Assembly: GCF_023065955.2 (NCBI RefSeq)
Contig: NW_026623100.1
Span: 14,919,001 to 14,983,000 of the forward strand
Origin: Ursus arctos
Lineage: Eukaryota > Chordata > Mammalia > Carnivora > Ursidae
Direction of reading: 5' to 3'
Length of the DNA stretch: 64,000 nucleotides
In this document: positions 1 through 11,193 of the stretch, in pieces
Numbering within the stretch: the first letter of the stretch is position 1
Layout: every line of letters starts with the position of its first letter
Position numbers and translations under genes: made by a program
Notes under the pieces: generated by a model
What the model was told of the DNA's origin: nothing
What the model saw: the letters and a program-made list of their open reading frames with translations, nothing else
Databases searched by the model: none

Positions 1-1581
1 ATTCTCCTAATTAGCTGGGCCATGGGTAGTTGAAGAGTCTCAGCCTCCTGGACTCTTGGGCATCTCCTGCTCACCTGGGCCACTGCGAGGCACGGGGGTG
101 CTGGGTCTGGGAGTCTAGCATGGTTCACGGTTTTGCCTGGGCCACGGCTGCCGGGCCAGGTCACTGCCAGTGTTCACAGAACAGGTTTCTGGAGGCAGGA
201 AGTTGGAGGTAATTAGGTTAATTAAACCCCTTATATCTCTCCAGCTGCAAAATTGCTCTAAGATACTCTGAAGATTTAAAATCATGCATTTACTAAAACA
301 AAGCCCAAACACCCACAATTAAACCAAGGCGAGCCCTTTCCACCTGTGGTGCTATGCACCACTTGGTTTAACTCAGGTGGGAAGGAGGGTGCGGGATGTC
401 CCCTGTTCTCCCTGAATGTCTTTCACCTGGTTCTGAACACTGGCCTGGCTGGTATGATCTTGGGGTCACCCCTCGATCTTACCCCCTTGCTGGGAAATGG
501 GAGGCAGCAGCGGCTTCCTTGACAGGGTGATGTGCTCCTCCACATATCTGGTTCAGGGGCAGCAGAAGAAAGGCCATGATGCATTGCTGCTGGCTGACCA
601 TCTGTCAGGTGGTGGCTCTGGATGTGAGAGTTCCAGCGGCTTCCGAGGCACCTGGCTGAGCTAGCAAGCCCCTCAGAGGCCCCCGCCCGCACTGACTGAA
701 ACTCCTATTGGAGACTGTCCCACCCTCCACTTGGCCAGGCCAGGGGTTTGCAGACCATCTGTCTGTTGTCCTCTCTGAGGGCTGCACCAGATTCTGCTTG
801 TCCATCCAGAGCCAGAGAACCTGGTGGGGGGCCCCAGGTGAGTGCAGGGGGCACAGAGGGGGATCTCCCCCTTCAGGCACCATGTGGGGAGGTGTCCTGG
901 GCTCCAGAACAAGCCAGGGGAAGTGTAAGTGTGGCAAGAGGTGGAAGAAAGCAGGCCATCAGGGGCGTCTGGTGCATGCAGTTGCTCAAGAGCAAAGGTT
1001 AAATGATGGACTGTAGAAGTGATCGGATCAGCAGTGGAGGAGAAAGCCCGAGAGAGAAGAAAATCAAGGCTTAAGTATCACGGGCTATCGACTGGGAGTA
1101 AAAGGGTTTTAAGTGGATTGGCAGTTGGCGAAGGGAGAAATAAATCAACCCCCGATTGAGCAACTTTCAGGAATTAGAGGCAGACCAATTAGATGCTGAG
1201 GAAACATTTAAATGTACTGGATTGTGTTGGGTTCAGAGGTCAAGAACGTCTTTGGGGCCCTTCTGTGTTTTCTGAAGAGCTCCCGGGGATGACTCTCCTG
1301 TGGAATTACAAAAACACCAAACTCAACTGGATTTGTCCATGACCAGATGGTAGCCAGGGATGGAGCACATTTCTCTGGGGCTTCATGGTGGAGGTGGCCA
1401 AAGAGGGTGTGGCTGACCCAGTCATATACCTTGTGTGTTCCCAGAGAACCAGTCTTGACAACCTTTACTGTTCTGTGGGCTGTCCTACCCCTGGGGAGGC
1501 ACTAGGGCAAGGTTGAAGGGGGCCCACACCTGCCGCACACCTCCTCTCTGACCCCCGGGGGGACCCAGCCCAGGAGCTCTG
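1..1581. other. Unique sequence, no gene seen
   Basis: I see no recognisable exon, promoter or repeat here. Several overlapping open frames of about 60-110 codons occur on both strands between 400 and 1016, in a GC-rich stretch. None has a familiar domain, and the overlap on opposite strands is what chance openness in GC-rich DNA looks like. Confidence 0.5.
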
Positions 1582-1770
1582 CCTGGAGTCACAGCACTCC
1601 TCTGCCACTCTCCACCACGGTGACCGTGAGCAAACCACTTAACTCTGGGTCTCCGGGCCCCTTAAAATGGGCATATAGTAGTGCCTGTTTGATGGCCCTG
1701 TTGTGCCGGCTCGAGGGTTAGTGTACGTGAGGTGCCGAGAACAGTGCCTGCCGCCTGTGTTAATGCATAA
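1582..1770 (+). repeat. MIR SINE fragment
   Basis: This tracks the MIR consensus in order: a TGCCACT box, an AACCACTTAACT segment, a TTAAAATGGG segment, then AGAACAGTGCCTG near the 3' end. Divergence is high, as expected for this ancient mammalian tRNA-derived SINE. Edges are approximate. Confidence 0.75.
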
Positions 1771-1834
1771 AATACCTTGTCCAAAATGATCTCTCCTGTT
1801 TGTCACAGTTGTCACTCCCTGTAATTCTCTTTCA

Positions 1835-1945
1835 TCTTCTACAAACCTCTAAGGTGGGGAGGGATTCTTGCCCCATTTTGGAGACAGGGAAAGCACAAGG
1901 GAACTTTGGAGACCTTGCCAGAGTGCCAGTGGCTGGCTAGTGGAC
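1835..1945 (-). repeat. MIR SINE fragment (reverse)
   Basis: The reverse-complement MIR core is visible: the 'CCCCATTTTGGAGACAGGGA' stretch followed by ACCTTGCCAGAGTG. It lies 65 bp from another MIR in the opposite orientation, so these are two separate insertions. Confidence 0.65.
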
Positions 1946-3319
1946 GGGCGAGGTGGAAACCAAGAACCCGAGCGCTTGACCATACCACCTTCAGAGGAGA
2001 AGGAGTTGTGTTCGAGTCTCTCCATTTCCCCTCAGTTTTCCCATCTTGTCATTGGCCCTAGGGACCCACTTCCCAGGCACAGGATGAAGACAGATGAGCA
2101 GATGATAAAACAAGTCCTCGGTGCTGGGAAGAACTATGTGGTGAAGAGGCAGCCAGGCCGCTGGCCACGGGAGGGGACAGTGCCGCATGCCGCACACTGC
2201 TCAGCCTGACCTGGGGAGGAGGGAAACAACCCCGGGGTCTGGGCTCCATGGCCCAGCGTGCAGCCTGCTCCCAAGTGCTAAGGAAGTGTGACTGGAAGTG
2301 ACCACTCCAGCCTCTCAAGTTCTTTGGACAGAGGCCTAGTGAACTGGAAAGGCGAATTTCCCACAGCACTAAAGAGGCCGAGGTCACGGGTTGTCCTGGG
2401 TGGAGAGGGGAGGGAAGCAGCGCTGGCCGGTGGGCTTCCTGCTGAAGAGCGCACACCTTGGGGCGTGGTCCTGCTCCATACCAAGTGGTCAGGATCCAGC
2501 CAGGTGGGAGAAGTTGACCAGCCACCTGCCAAGGAGTCCTCACCCCACCCCCCACCTCTCGGGTACCAGAGCGGCGCTTCTCAAACCTTAATGGCGCAGG
2601 AGGAGCCTGGGCCCCCGTTACAAGGCAGGTTCTGACTCCGTGGTCCACGTGTGGCCACAGGTGCTGCCTGTCTCCCTGGCTGGCAGGCTTGCCATCGCAG
2701 CTGTCTGTGGGCCTGGTCCGAGTGGTGTGCGGGTAGGGGCCACACTGGCACGACTGGATGTCCCTCCCCGTCACCGTGCACCACTTCTGTTTTTCTTCTC
2801 ACGCTCACAGGTTTCTCAACACCAGCCAGATGGCAACACGGCTCCGTGAGGCTAATGAGGTCCCAGGGGGCAAAGCGGAGGCCCTCTCTGAGAGAGTGTT
2901 GCTCTGCTTTCCCTGAGAGGGAAGGGTTACCCTCCCGGGTGGGCGCCGCCCTGGGGAGAGGGGGGCAGGCTGGTTGTGCAGCTGGCAGATTGATACCTCC
3001 TTCTTCCTCTGAGCCCTGCGGTCCTCGGTGCAGGCAGCTTTCTACTTAGCACTCTGATTTCTGTGTCCAATCGATTGGCCACTCTTTGTGCCACATAAAA
3101 ATGCGTGACTGAGTTTTGACCTTGAAGCCAGCCAGCCATGCAGGCTTCTGTCTTTCACTGTCTCTTTGAACTCAGAGAAAGGTTAGGGAGGAAAAACAGC
3201 AAGCCGTTTTACTAAAATAATGTTGTCATTAGTAATGGGACTTCTTTGCATTACATCCGGCATTTATTAATAATGCGATAATAGCACTCTCTTCCATTTG
3301 TGGATTATATTATGTTCTA
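1946..3319. other. GC-rich unique block with chance ORFs
   Basis: This holds the longest open frame of the window, 238 codons on the minus strand at 2058-2774. The same DNA is also open on the plus strand (2288-2635 and 2651-3049). Composition is rich in Pro, Ser, Arg and Gly with no domain I know, and part of it covers a probable MER5 fossil. I therefore treat it as chance openness. No splice-bounded exon is convincing. Confidence 0.5.
2572..2645. repeat. Possible MER5A fragment
   Basis: The stretch starts CTTCTCAAACCTTAATGG and contains GGTTCTGACTCCGTGGTC. These resemble the terminal and subterminal blocks of the non-autonomous hAT-Charlie element MER5A. It is short and diverged. Confidence 0.4.
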
Positions 3320-3475
3320 CGAAGCACTTTCATTGTCATTATCTTATTTGATATTACAGCGGCCATTGTGAGATGAAAGGAGATTATCATGTTCAGGAAA
3401 CTGAGGCTCGGATTGGTTTATGAGCTTGCCAGGATCACAGGGCACTGGAGAACAGAACTGGGATGTGGGTGCATA
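3320..3475 (-). repeat. MIR SINE (reverse)
   Basis: In order: AAGCACTTTCATTGTCATTA, TTATCTTATTTGATATTACA, CAGGAAACTGAGGCTCGGAT, then GAACAGAACTGGGA. This is the MIR consensus read from its 3' side and is one of the better preserved copies here. Confidence 0.8.
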
Positions 3476-3782
3476 TTCGTCTGTAGTGGAATTAGGTCAA
3501 CAGCCTTGCTGATGCTCTGGGTCCTCATTCTCCCCCCCCCGCCCCCCGCATCGCAAGGCCATGCCAGGGAAGGCACAGCATGGGCTGCCTGTAACTGGGT
3601 GTCAGGACTCTTCCTGACACGACCGTGGCCATATTGTTCGTCAAGTGCATAGCTGAGAATGCTCTGAAGTTTTAAAATGTAGTTAAAAAAAAAAAAGCAA
3701 ATAAACAATTAGCAAAAACAAAACCATGGAGAAATAAGCTAGAAAATGTGTTTTATTGCGCCCTCACTTTCTCTCAAACTCA

Positions 3783-3785
<3 letters not shown>

Positions 3786-3821
<36 letters not shown>
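3786..3821. repeat. (AC)18 microsatellite
   Basis: An uninterrupted AC dinucleotide run of 36 bp. It lies in no larger repeat that I can recognise. Confidence 0.97.
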
Positions 3822-3823
<2 letters not shown>

Positions 3824-4466
3824 TGCCTCATTTTCCTCGCACGGTGTACGTTCCCCCAGCGAAGTTTCTAGAAGAGTCAGGCGGGGGTTACCTGTGTGGT
3901 GCTTGCTGGCCTTGTTCCTGAAACATTTCCTCCAGGTCACCATACCTCTCTTTTTCCTCTGGGCAGGCATTTCAAGCCACCGGCAGTGACAGAGGTGGGA
4001 CAGACACATGGCCAGCCACAGCTTAATTTTCCCCCAACCTTCTTTAGGCTCCTATTTCACAGGCTGCTTCCGGTTGCCATGGAGACAGTCTACTGCCTTC
4101 TCCCTCAAATAGAACTAGAATCACACTTGTGCTTATGTGCAAGGTAGAAGTGACAGAGCAGCATTTCTGTAAGCGGCCCTTTCCAGTAAACTCACCCCCA
4201 GCCGAGTGCCCAGAAATGTGTGAGCAGACCCCCGAAACTCACCCTGCAAGGCATGTACAGCAAAGCAAAGCACCTGAGAACAATCCGTTCTAGGTTCTCA
4301 CTTGTAGGTAATGATTCCAGGAATGTAACTGCTAAACTGCTGTTTAAAAAAAAAAAAATGTCACCGTGCACAAGTAGAGAGACTCGCCATGGAATGGTCT
4401 CTGAAGGCCACTGTCACTGGGACCCAGTTGTTCCGGAGTCCCTATGGCTGTGTGCACTGTTCCAGG

Positions 4467-4489
4467 TGTGTGTGTGTGGGGGGGGGGGG
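4467..4489. repeat. TG tract running into G12
   Basis: About five TG units followed by twelve consecutive G. It could fold as a G-quadruplex and is prone to length error in assembly. Confidence 0.9.
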
Positions 4490-4649
4490 CTGGGAATGAG
4501 ACGACCTAGTGGCGGGGAATCCGGAGAGTCCTCAGACAGGGATCCTGTCCCGAAAGGCTTTGCCCTCTGGAGGAACACCGTCATGTACCCGGTATCTAGG
4601 GCTCCATCGGGGTTCCTGCTGTGCAGTGGAAAGGAACTTAGAGCGCCTC

Positions 4650-4835
4650 CCGGAGGCAGGCTGCCGTTCAAATCCGAATTCTTCCACTCATCAGCTCAGG
4701 GTCTTTGGGTGGCTTCTCTAGATCTCAGTGCCTCAACTTCTCAGTAAGGTTGCTAGGAGCGCTAGGTGAAGTGCGCGTTGAGGAGCCTAGCCTGGTGTCT
4801 TGTTGCATATAGCAGGCCTTCCCTGAATGCTAGTT
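4650..4835 (+). repeat. MIR SINE
   Basis: The MIR order is visible: GTTCAAATCCGAATTCTTCC, GCCTCAACTTCTCAGTAAG, GGAGCCTAGCCTGGTGTCT and GAATGCTAGTT. Diverged but nearly full length. Confidence 0.7.
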
Positions 4836-6049
4836 CCATCCCTCTTTGTCTTCCCACCTATTAAAGGGGGGGGGGGCGTGGTGGAGGCGGAGGAAGGGTA
4901 TAAGGGTGGGTGAGAACCCGGCCAAGGTCAGGGGCCCGGCCCGCAGGTGTGGACAGGGAGTGGCCCGTGGTCCCGGAGAGAGGCCGGACAGGAACACACC
5001 CTGAATGCCACAGCACAGTGGCTGAGCAGGCAGTGGGGAGGCCCACGGCCAGTGTGTGCTTAGGGGAGCTGGTCAGGGGGTCGTGGATGTGCACAAGAGG
5101 CATGGGAAATCAGGCAGGAAGTGACGTCGGCCACAGAGTGGGTGACTGTTTTCCACGTTAGCTGCTCCGATTGCCCCCAGCAGTGCACTGTTGCTCAAAG
5201 CTAAGCAGAGGCCTGGGGGTTCTGCCTTCCCCTGAGAGATCCTGACCTCTGGCATTGTCCGCCCAAAGGGGCTTTCCTTACAAATTTCCTCTGACTGGAA
5301 TCCAGGAAAAATGCTTATCAATCAACCTCAGGAAGTGATGGGTTCTTTTAAAACAAAAAAGCTGTCTTTTTTGCTGTAGGCACCTTCCCCAGCCCATGGC
5401 TGCCTGACCCTTCCCCACCCTTCCCTGACTTTTCTCAAACAGCGAACCCCTGAGGGAACAGGCCGGAGGGTAGCTAGCGCCCGCACAGGGCTAGGTGATG
5501 GGTGCGGGGCCTGCTCCGAAGGGCTGTATTATGCATGCAGAGCCTGGCAGCCCCTGGGGACAATGGGTCACCAAATCCCAGATGTGGCTGGGAGCAGCTG
5601 TGACTCCATTTGCAGCGAGGCCGTGCTCCTGGAGTGTATGTGGTTTTGGTTCTCCTAAGCCCCGGAGACCAAACGGGAGATTGATTTTAAAGAGTATTCT
5701 TTGTAAGTCCAGCCCAAAGACAGAGGATGGCTTGATTAGGTGGCCACTCGGCCTCTGTCTGTCCCTTTTCTGAGATTTTTAGGAATCTTTCAGGCCAAAA
5801 GACACCTGGTCTGCTAATGTTATCTGGTTTCAGGGACTGAAGGCAGTGTGGTGCAATGGTCACAGGCAGGCGCCCTGACAAAGAAACTAGAGCAAAATAG
5901 GGAATTTTTAGTTTGCTGAGGGAGCTGGGAGAATATTGCCTAAGCTTTTCGGTAAATGGATTTAAGGGAGAGCCCCTAGAGTGGCTTCTCACCAGTGGGG
6001 CATCCTGGGTGGTAGCAGTAAGACGAATACCGGTGATAAAAGCAAGCAT
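4836..6049. other. Unique sequence, no gene seen
   Basis: Includes a G11 run at 4866-4876. Around 5840-5880 (GAAGGCAGTGTGGTGCAATG) there may be a small MIR 5' remnant. An open frame of 188 codons on the plus strand (5913-6479) runs from here into the adjacent MIR. Because it includes transposon sequence in antisense it is not taken as a gene. Confidence 0.5.
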
Positions 6050-6190
6050 TTTCCAACATACTCTTAATCTCCGTGGATCCTTACTACACTCTGAAAGACA
6101 GGCAGGGAAGGTGTTACCCTGTGTGATAGATGAGAGGGACTTGTTCTGCCTGAAGCCACACAGCTTGTCAGTGACAGATGGAGGCCCGGT
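6050..6190 (-). repeat. MIR SINE fragment (reverse)
   Basis: Recognised from GATAGATGAGAGGGACTTG, then AAGCCACACAGCTTGTCAGT and GACAGATGGAGGCC. These match the reverse-complement MIR core and 5' part. Confidence 0.65.
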
Positions 6191-8314
6191 GATCGGCGCC
6201 TCCCCAGCTGCAGGTCAGTGGCACTCTGAGCGCGCGCCAGGTGCAAGGAAGGTCAGAGAGGAAGGAAATGACATGCAGCCATCACCTCCCACCACCTGGG
6301 TCTGCTCTGCCTTCAGTCGGTGGAGGAGGGTGCTTTGTCTCAGAGCCCTGGCTTCCTGCGAGCTGGGTGGGGGCCAGGTTCTGCCACACACAGCAGGGCT
6401 CTCTGACTGCAGAGGGTCGAGACTTAGAGCCTCGCCTTTGTCAGGGGAGAAGGCGTCTGACAGCTCCTGGCAGGGGTGATAATTCAGGCTGGAAGGAGCC
6501 TCCCTGGGGACACTGAGAGACGCTTTGCAGGTGGCCTGGAGTGGCCTCAGAGATGAACCTTAGACACACATCTCTCCAGAAACCACCACTGGAGCAGCCA
6601 GGACCCATTCTTGGCCCCTGGCTTCAGCCATGTGGAGGCTTCTAATAGTGCAGATTCCAACGGAAAAGCTTTGAAGAGAGTCTATGACGTGGAAGGTCTG
6701 GAAATGACAGAACAGACTGACTTAGCTCAGGTATCGGGAAAGGGGCCACCCGTACTTTTGTAGTCCGCTGCCCGGAAGCCGCCTGGGGGCCACCAGCCGA
6801 CCCCCACCAGAGCCCAGAGTGAAAATCCTGATGACGTTCAAGTCCACGCCTCACAGGCCACTCGGGACACAGCAATAACATGGCAACGTTGCTCTAATGG
6901 GCACTCAGGAGCCACTTATCCTCTGTGTATCCCCTAAGCCCCGGATTTATGAGGAAAACAGAGCCCATGTTCACTTTGTATAAGGAGAAGCCATGGTCAG
7001 ACACGAAGTGGAGCTCTGTGTTCTGCTATTTGTTGGATTGGGTGACTCTCCTCTGGAAGCCGTTTGAAGTCTGAGGCCTGGCCTCATCTCTCCAGCCCAT
7101 TTTAAGGACTTGAGATGGAGAGACCTCCTTTGGCGGCAGTGGACCAGTTTTTTCTCTGCCTGTCCATCTACTCAGTCGGGCAGCTCTAATACATTAAGCA
7201 CAGCCCTGGCCTTCTGGGCTATCATCTGCACACCGCTCCCTGCCACCTACCGAGTATATGGCACATAGTCAGAGTGGGGGGAGCCAGCTGTAGAATCGAC
7301 GTGTTCTGGCGCAGTAATACAGCGTGGACCTCATCCTGATCATTCTGCCACCAGCCAAAACTTGAGTATTTAGTTCTCAAGTCCTAGATAAACAAGGACC
7401 CCCCCCCCCTTTTTAATTCTGAGATTTTATTTGTGACCTACAAACTTAACGGAGCCTACTACTTCTCTTCCTAGGTAGAAGCATTAATAAAGCCAAGAGC
7501 TGTTAGTGGATGCAGTTTTCTCTGCATGTGTAGCAAAGTGTACCTTCTGGTTTCTGAAATAACTTATTAGAAGTAGGAGTATGGTATAAGTGCTCTGAAG
7601 TCATCAAGGAGTTTACTACATAATTGTTAGGGAGATAGTAAATCCATACGTGAATTAAAAAAATAACGATACAGGCCAGGCATAGGGTAAATGCCACAGC
7701 CCCTCAGATAGCTAAGGTGGGTGGATGGTAGGTCCAGGGACTGAATATGGGGACAAGGGGGAAGTGGCAAGTTCTGTTTGGCTACGTGAAGTTGGATGTG
7801 TCTTGAGGCTGTAGAGCTGGTGACTCTCTGGGTCTGGAGCCTAGAGGAGTGTGCATGCTGTCGATCTAGATTTGGGAACTGCCAACATTTGGAGAATCCC
7901 AATGACAGATGGTCAAGGAAGTATGTGTAGAACAATCTGTCAAAAAGCAAGAGACTGAGGAAACCCCAGATGCTTGGAGGGGCAGAGGAAGAACTTACAA
8001 AACACCTGGAGGGGGACTGACCAGAGGAGCAGAAGGAAAAGCGGGAGGTGGGGGCTGCTCCCAAACCAAAGAGCCTCTGGAGACAAAGAGGTAGGTAGGT
8101 TCAGGTGTCCATGGGTGATCCGGATGCGAGCTGGGCAGCAGCACTTGTCAGAACCTGGTGGCCTTGACGAGAGCCATCTCAAAGGGAAATTGAGGGCAGA
8201 GGCCAGTGTGCACTGAAGTCACTAGAAGGAGGGGCCAGGCAAGGAATGGGAAGGTGCAGGGAGAGCCCACTTTCAGGACTGCAAGGGGAGGAGAAAGTAT
8301 GGGTGAGAGCTTTC
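6191..8314. other. Unique sequence, no gene seen
   Basis: A mixed-composition stretch of over 2 kb with no recognisable repeat, exon or RNA gene. It contains a C10 run near 7399-7408. Minus-strand frames around 7627-8182 have no familiar domains. Confidence 0.5.
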
Positions 8315-8402
8315 AATATCCACGCCCCCTCGAGGTGGGGGTGGTTATTTTCTGATTACAGAGGAGACCAAGCTCAGAGAGGTGAACTACTTGGCCCCTT
8401 TT
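8315..8402 (-). repeat. MIR fragment (reverse)
   Basis: TGATTACAGAGGAGACCAAG then GCTCAGAGAGGTGAACTACT follows the reverse MIR core (ACAGATGAGGAAACTGAG, then AGAGAGGTTAAGTAACTTG). Confidence 0.6.
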
Positions 8403-8535
8403 TACACTACTATTATAAACAGAAACCCCGCCCCATCCCCATAAAGGATATTCAGTATGGTTTCCAAAGGTATTGCAAACAAAGTGGCAGAGTATGGCTG
8501 CACACCCCAGTGTGCCTGGCTCCAAAGTTTAGGAC

Positions 8536-8693
8536 CTTGCTACTCAAAGTGTGGTGCGGGGACCCAGAACGTGGTCATCACCTGGGACCCGATGAGAAAT
8601 GCGGATGCTCAGGCCCCAGCCCAGACTTACTCGGAATCTCCTTAACAAGCGTCAGGTGAGGCACACGCTCGACGTGTGAGAAGCCCTGCTCCG
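8536..8693. repeat. MER5A-type hAT-Charlie fossil
   Basis: This reads TTGCTACTCAAAGTGTGGT at one end and GTGTGAGAAGCCCTGCTCC at the other. Between them are CATCACCTGGGACCCGATGA, AGAAATGCGGATGCTCAGG and CCAGCCCAGACTTACTCGG. The two ends are inverted copies of each other, as in this non-autonomous DNA transposon. Confidence 0.75.
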
Positions 8694-9398
8694 TGCTTTC
8701 CCCTGTATCACTTGTTAGTAATCCAAGTGTCAGGTAGCGAGGACCCAAATTTATCAGGTCGACATAAAAGAGAAACAGGTGGGAAAGGCATGCATTCCCC
8801 TTTCCTGAACAGCTTGAGAAGCGGCCGGGTCCCGTGTCCTCCGGTGGCCTTGAAGAGCTCCCTTCCCTGGGAAGGGCATGCCCTGGCGCTCAGCCCTTCC
8901 GCGGAGTGGGGGCCACACCGGCCTCCTCCAGCATAGGCTGATGCAGCACAAAAAAGCTCTGGGCAAGTTTTGCTACATTTTTTAATTAACAGCCATTTTC
9001 TTCAAATAATAATTCAGATGCAAAGACAGGAAACACCCTTTCAATTGCTAGTGTAATTAAGCTGCGTAGATTATCTGATCTTTGCTGCCTCTTCAAAGCT
9101 CTCCAAGGGAAGATAACTCGTGTGCATGAGGTTTGTTCAGATGTTTTGCTTCTGAAAGATTCAGGAACTGCCTACCTGTGAGGTTTTTGAATTATAGCAG
9201 CCTCCTCTTTGAGTACTGGTTTTCTCAATGAGTGCGCCCTTCAGGGTTCTGCGGCCTCTCCTCTCATCTCTACCTAAAGCAACCAGACCACATGCAAAAG
9301 GCCAAGAGACTCTAACCTCCTGGCTCCTTTTTTTTCCTGTGAGCACTCTTTTTCTCACCTTTACTTTCTATTCCTTGCACCCTTGGTGGTTACGTAGT
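8694..9398. other. Unique sequence, no gene seen
   Basis: The 8980-9080 part is AT-rich with no open exon. Around 9150-9360 are minor overlapping frames on both strands without recognisable domains. Confidence 0.5.
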
Positions 9399-9635
9399 TC
9401 AGTATTTTCCAAAGTGAGCCATAGTTGGTTGTGAAATAAATTTAGGGAGTCTCGATGAACTTAGAAGAATATATAGACATCATTGAAAATATCAAAGTAT
9501 ATCATATGCAGTGGGGGCAACAGTTGTTTTGTGAAACTTCTCTCTCAGTTATATAAATATGTGTGTATGCCGAGTTTCTGTGCAACAATATTTTCCATAC
9601 AGTGGGTCATGGTTGAAAAGGATGAGAGCCACTGA
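9399..9635. repeat. Probable DNA transposon fossil (hAT-like)
   Basis: It begins CAGTATTTTCCAAAGTGAGC and ends GGATGAGAGCCACTG, so both ends start CAGT when read inward. Internally there is a GGTTGTGAAATAAATTTAG segment and a GTGGGTCATGGTTGAAAAG segment. The layout fits an old hAT/Charlie or Tip100 derivative. I cannot name the family. Confidence 0.4.
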
Positions 9636-10264
9636 CCCATTTCATTGGCTCCTTATTTATAGAATCATTGAAATCACAGAAATTTTTTTAAATAATCCTA
9701 TTTCTAGGCCAATTTCCACCCATTAGTTTCAGTAATCTGTATTTGAAAGCATTCCCAGGGATTCCAGCTATCGGCCATGTTTAAGGTCTCCTGGTCTGGT
9801 TCCAACTCCCACCCAAAAGAGGATTCCCTTTTATATTATTTTTGGCAAGTGATAACCACACCTCTGGGTGCTAGCATTCTCTCCCTGTTCACCACCAGGT
9901 GTATGTATGAAGAGCTTACCCTGTGAGCAGCTTCCCCACAGAGCAGCGTGCAGCCCTGGCCTTGCAGGATGCACCTTCTTGTTAAAAACCTCTCCTGTGG
10001 GCTGATCTAAACCTGGCTGGCCTAAAGCTTTCACTCTTGCAGGCTTTTTGTCAATCCCCTGGAGCTCTACAGAGTAAATCTGTCCCGCTTCAAACAGACA
10101 GCCCTGCAGAGAATAAAAAAAAGGCAGCTTTTGTTTTCTCTGAAGCTTTCCTTTTGTCCAGTTAAGCAATTCAGGGTCTCGGTAGCAGGAGCCTTCCTGA
10201 TCCTGCCTTAGCATCTCTGAAATACTCTTTTGCCAAAAAGAGAACACACTTCACTAAATACAGC
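9636..10264. other. Unique sequence, no gene seen
   Basis: A 138-codon minus-strand frame (9831-10247) is open here. It has no domain I recognise and no clear splice bounds. Confidence 0.45.
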
Positions 10265-10410
10265 GCAAACGGTGCTCTGAGCATGGAGTCCTGCTTCTGC
10301 CTGAGCTGGTGATGTGACCGTGGGTGAGCCATCTCCTCTCTGGGCCTTGGTTTCCTCATCTGTCAAGTGAGGCTGCTTGGCTGAGTGACCCACTTTACGA
10401 AGTTCTGGTT
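10265..10410 (+). repeat. MIR fragment
   Basis: ATGTGACCGTGGGTGAGCC, CTCTCTGGGCCTTGGTTTCC and TCATCTGTCAAGTGAGGCT follow the central MIR core in the forward direction. Confidence 0.7.
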
Positions 10411-10957
10411 TTAACATTAACTGGGAGGAGGGTACATGACTCTCAACAGCAAACACTACTCTCACTTTCATGTTAAAGGCAATGGGCCGTAATCAGATTA
10501 GGAATTTTTTTTAAGAGTCCATAGAGCCTTTCATTGATGGCAGATTAATCAAGTGTTGCTTTTATTGGCTTGGCACACATAGGAATGAATGAATTCCATG
10601 CGTAGCCGTCCAGGGGCACCTAGCTCTTGGGATTACACATGCAGACCCAGTAGAGAACGCTTTATTGGGCTTCCTTCCTCAAATTTCTCTTTTCGTGCAT
10701 TATCAGCCACTGGGAAAAAAAGTAGCCTTTTGCTAGGGTTTACCATACTGTATTTCAGACTGAAGAGATTTTTGTTCCTTCCCTACACCTGAAGTTTTGT
10801 GCAAAATGATTTAAAATAATGGAGTAGGGCATGCTGTTCTTTCAGCCCAATGAGTCTTTTTTTTTTTTTTTAAGGAATAGATGTTTTTTAAAAGTTCAGC
10901 CAGTGCGTCCATCATTAGCATCTAAACACATTTCTAAGATCCATGATATGAATTAAT
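10411..10957. other. Unique AT-rich sequence
   Basis: No exon seen. A T-run lies at 10858-10872. Confidence 0.45.
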
Positions 10958-11193
10958 AAGAAAAAAGGTTTTATTTTTTATTTTTATTTTTTTTAAGATT
11001 TTATTTATTTATGTGACAGAGAGACAGCCAGCGAGAGAGGGAACACAAGCAGGGGGAGTGGGAGAGGAAGAAGCAGGCTCCCAGCAGAGGAGCCTGATGT
11101 AGGGCTCGATCCCATAACGCTGGGATCACGCCCTGAGCCGAAGGCAGACGCTTAACCGCTGTGCCACCCAGGCGCCCCAAGAAAAAAGGTTTT
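10958..11193 (-). mobile_element. CAN-SINE with 15-bp TSD
   Basis: A tRNA-Lys-derived carnivore SINE on the minus strand. The body, 10973-11178, reads in reverse from a T-rich tail through AAGATTTTATTTATTTATG, a GCAGGGGGAGTGGGAGAGGA segment, GAGCCTGATGTAGGGCTCG and CACCCAGGCGCCCC. It is flanked by a perfect 15-bp target-site duplication, AAGAAAAAAGGTTTT, at 10958-10972 and 11179-11193. The perfect TSD and good consensus match mark a fairly young insertion. The GACAGCCAGCGAGAGAGGGA block is shared with the copies at 31.7 and 56.9 kb, so they belong to one subfamily. Confidence 0.95.

Larger units (their letters stand above)
3476..4649. other. Unique sequence with microsatellites
   Basis: I find no exon. 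The stretch contains a CA repeat and a short TG/G tract, both listed separately, and an A-run near 4345-4356. Confidence 0.5.

Noticed and set aside
2703..2740. Y-RNA-like GGTCCGAGTG motif
   Set aside because: Only about ten bases agree. The rest of the Y-RNA stem and the 3' end are absent.
5913..6479. A 188-codon plus-strand frame
   Set aside because: It runs through an MIR in antisense and has no domain or splice bounds.
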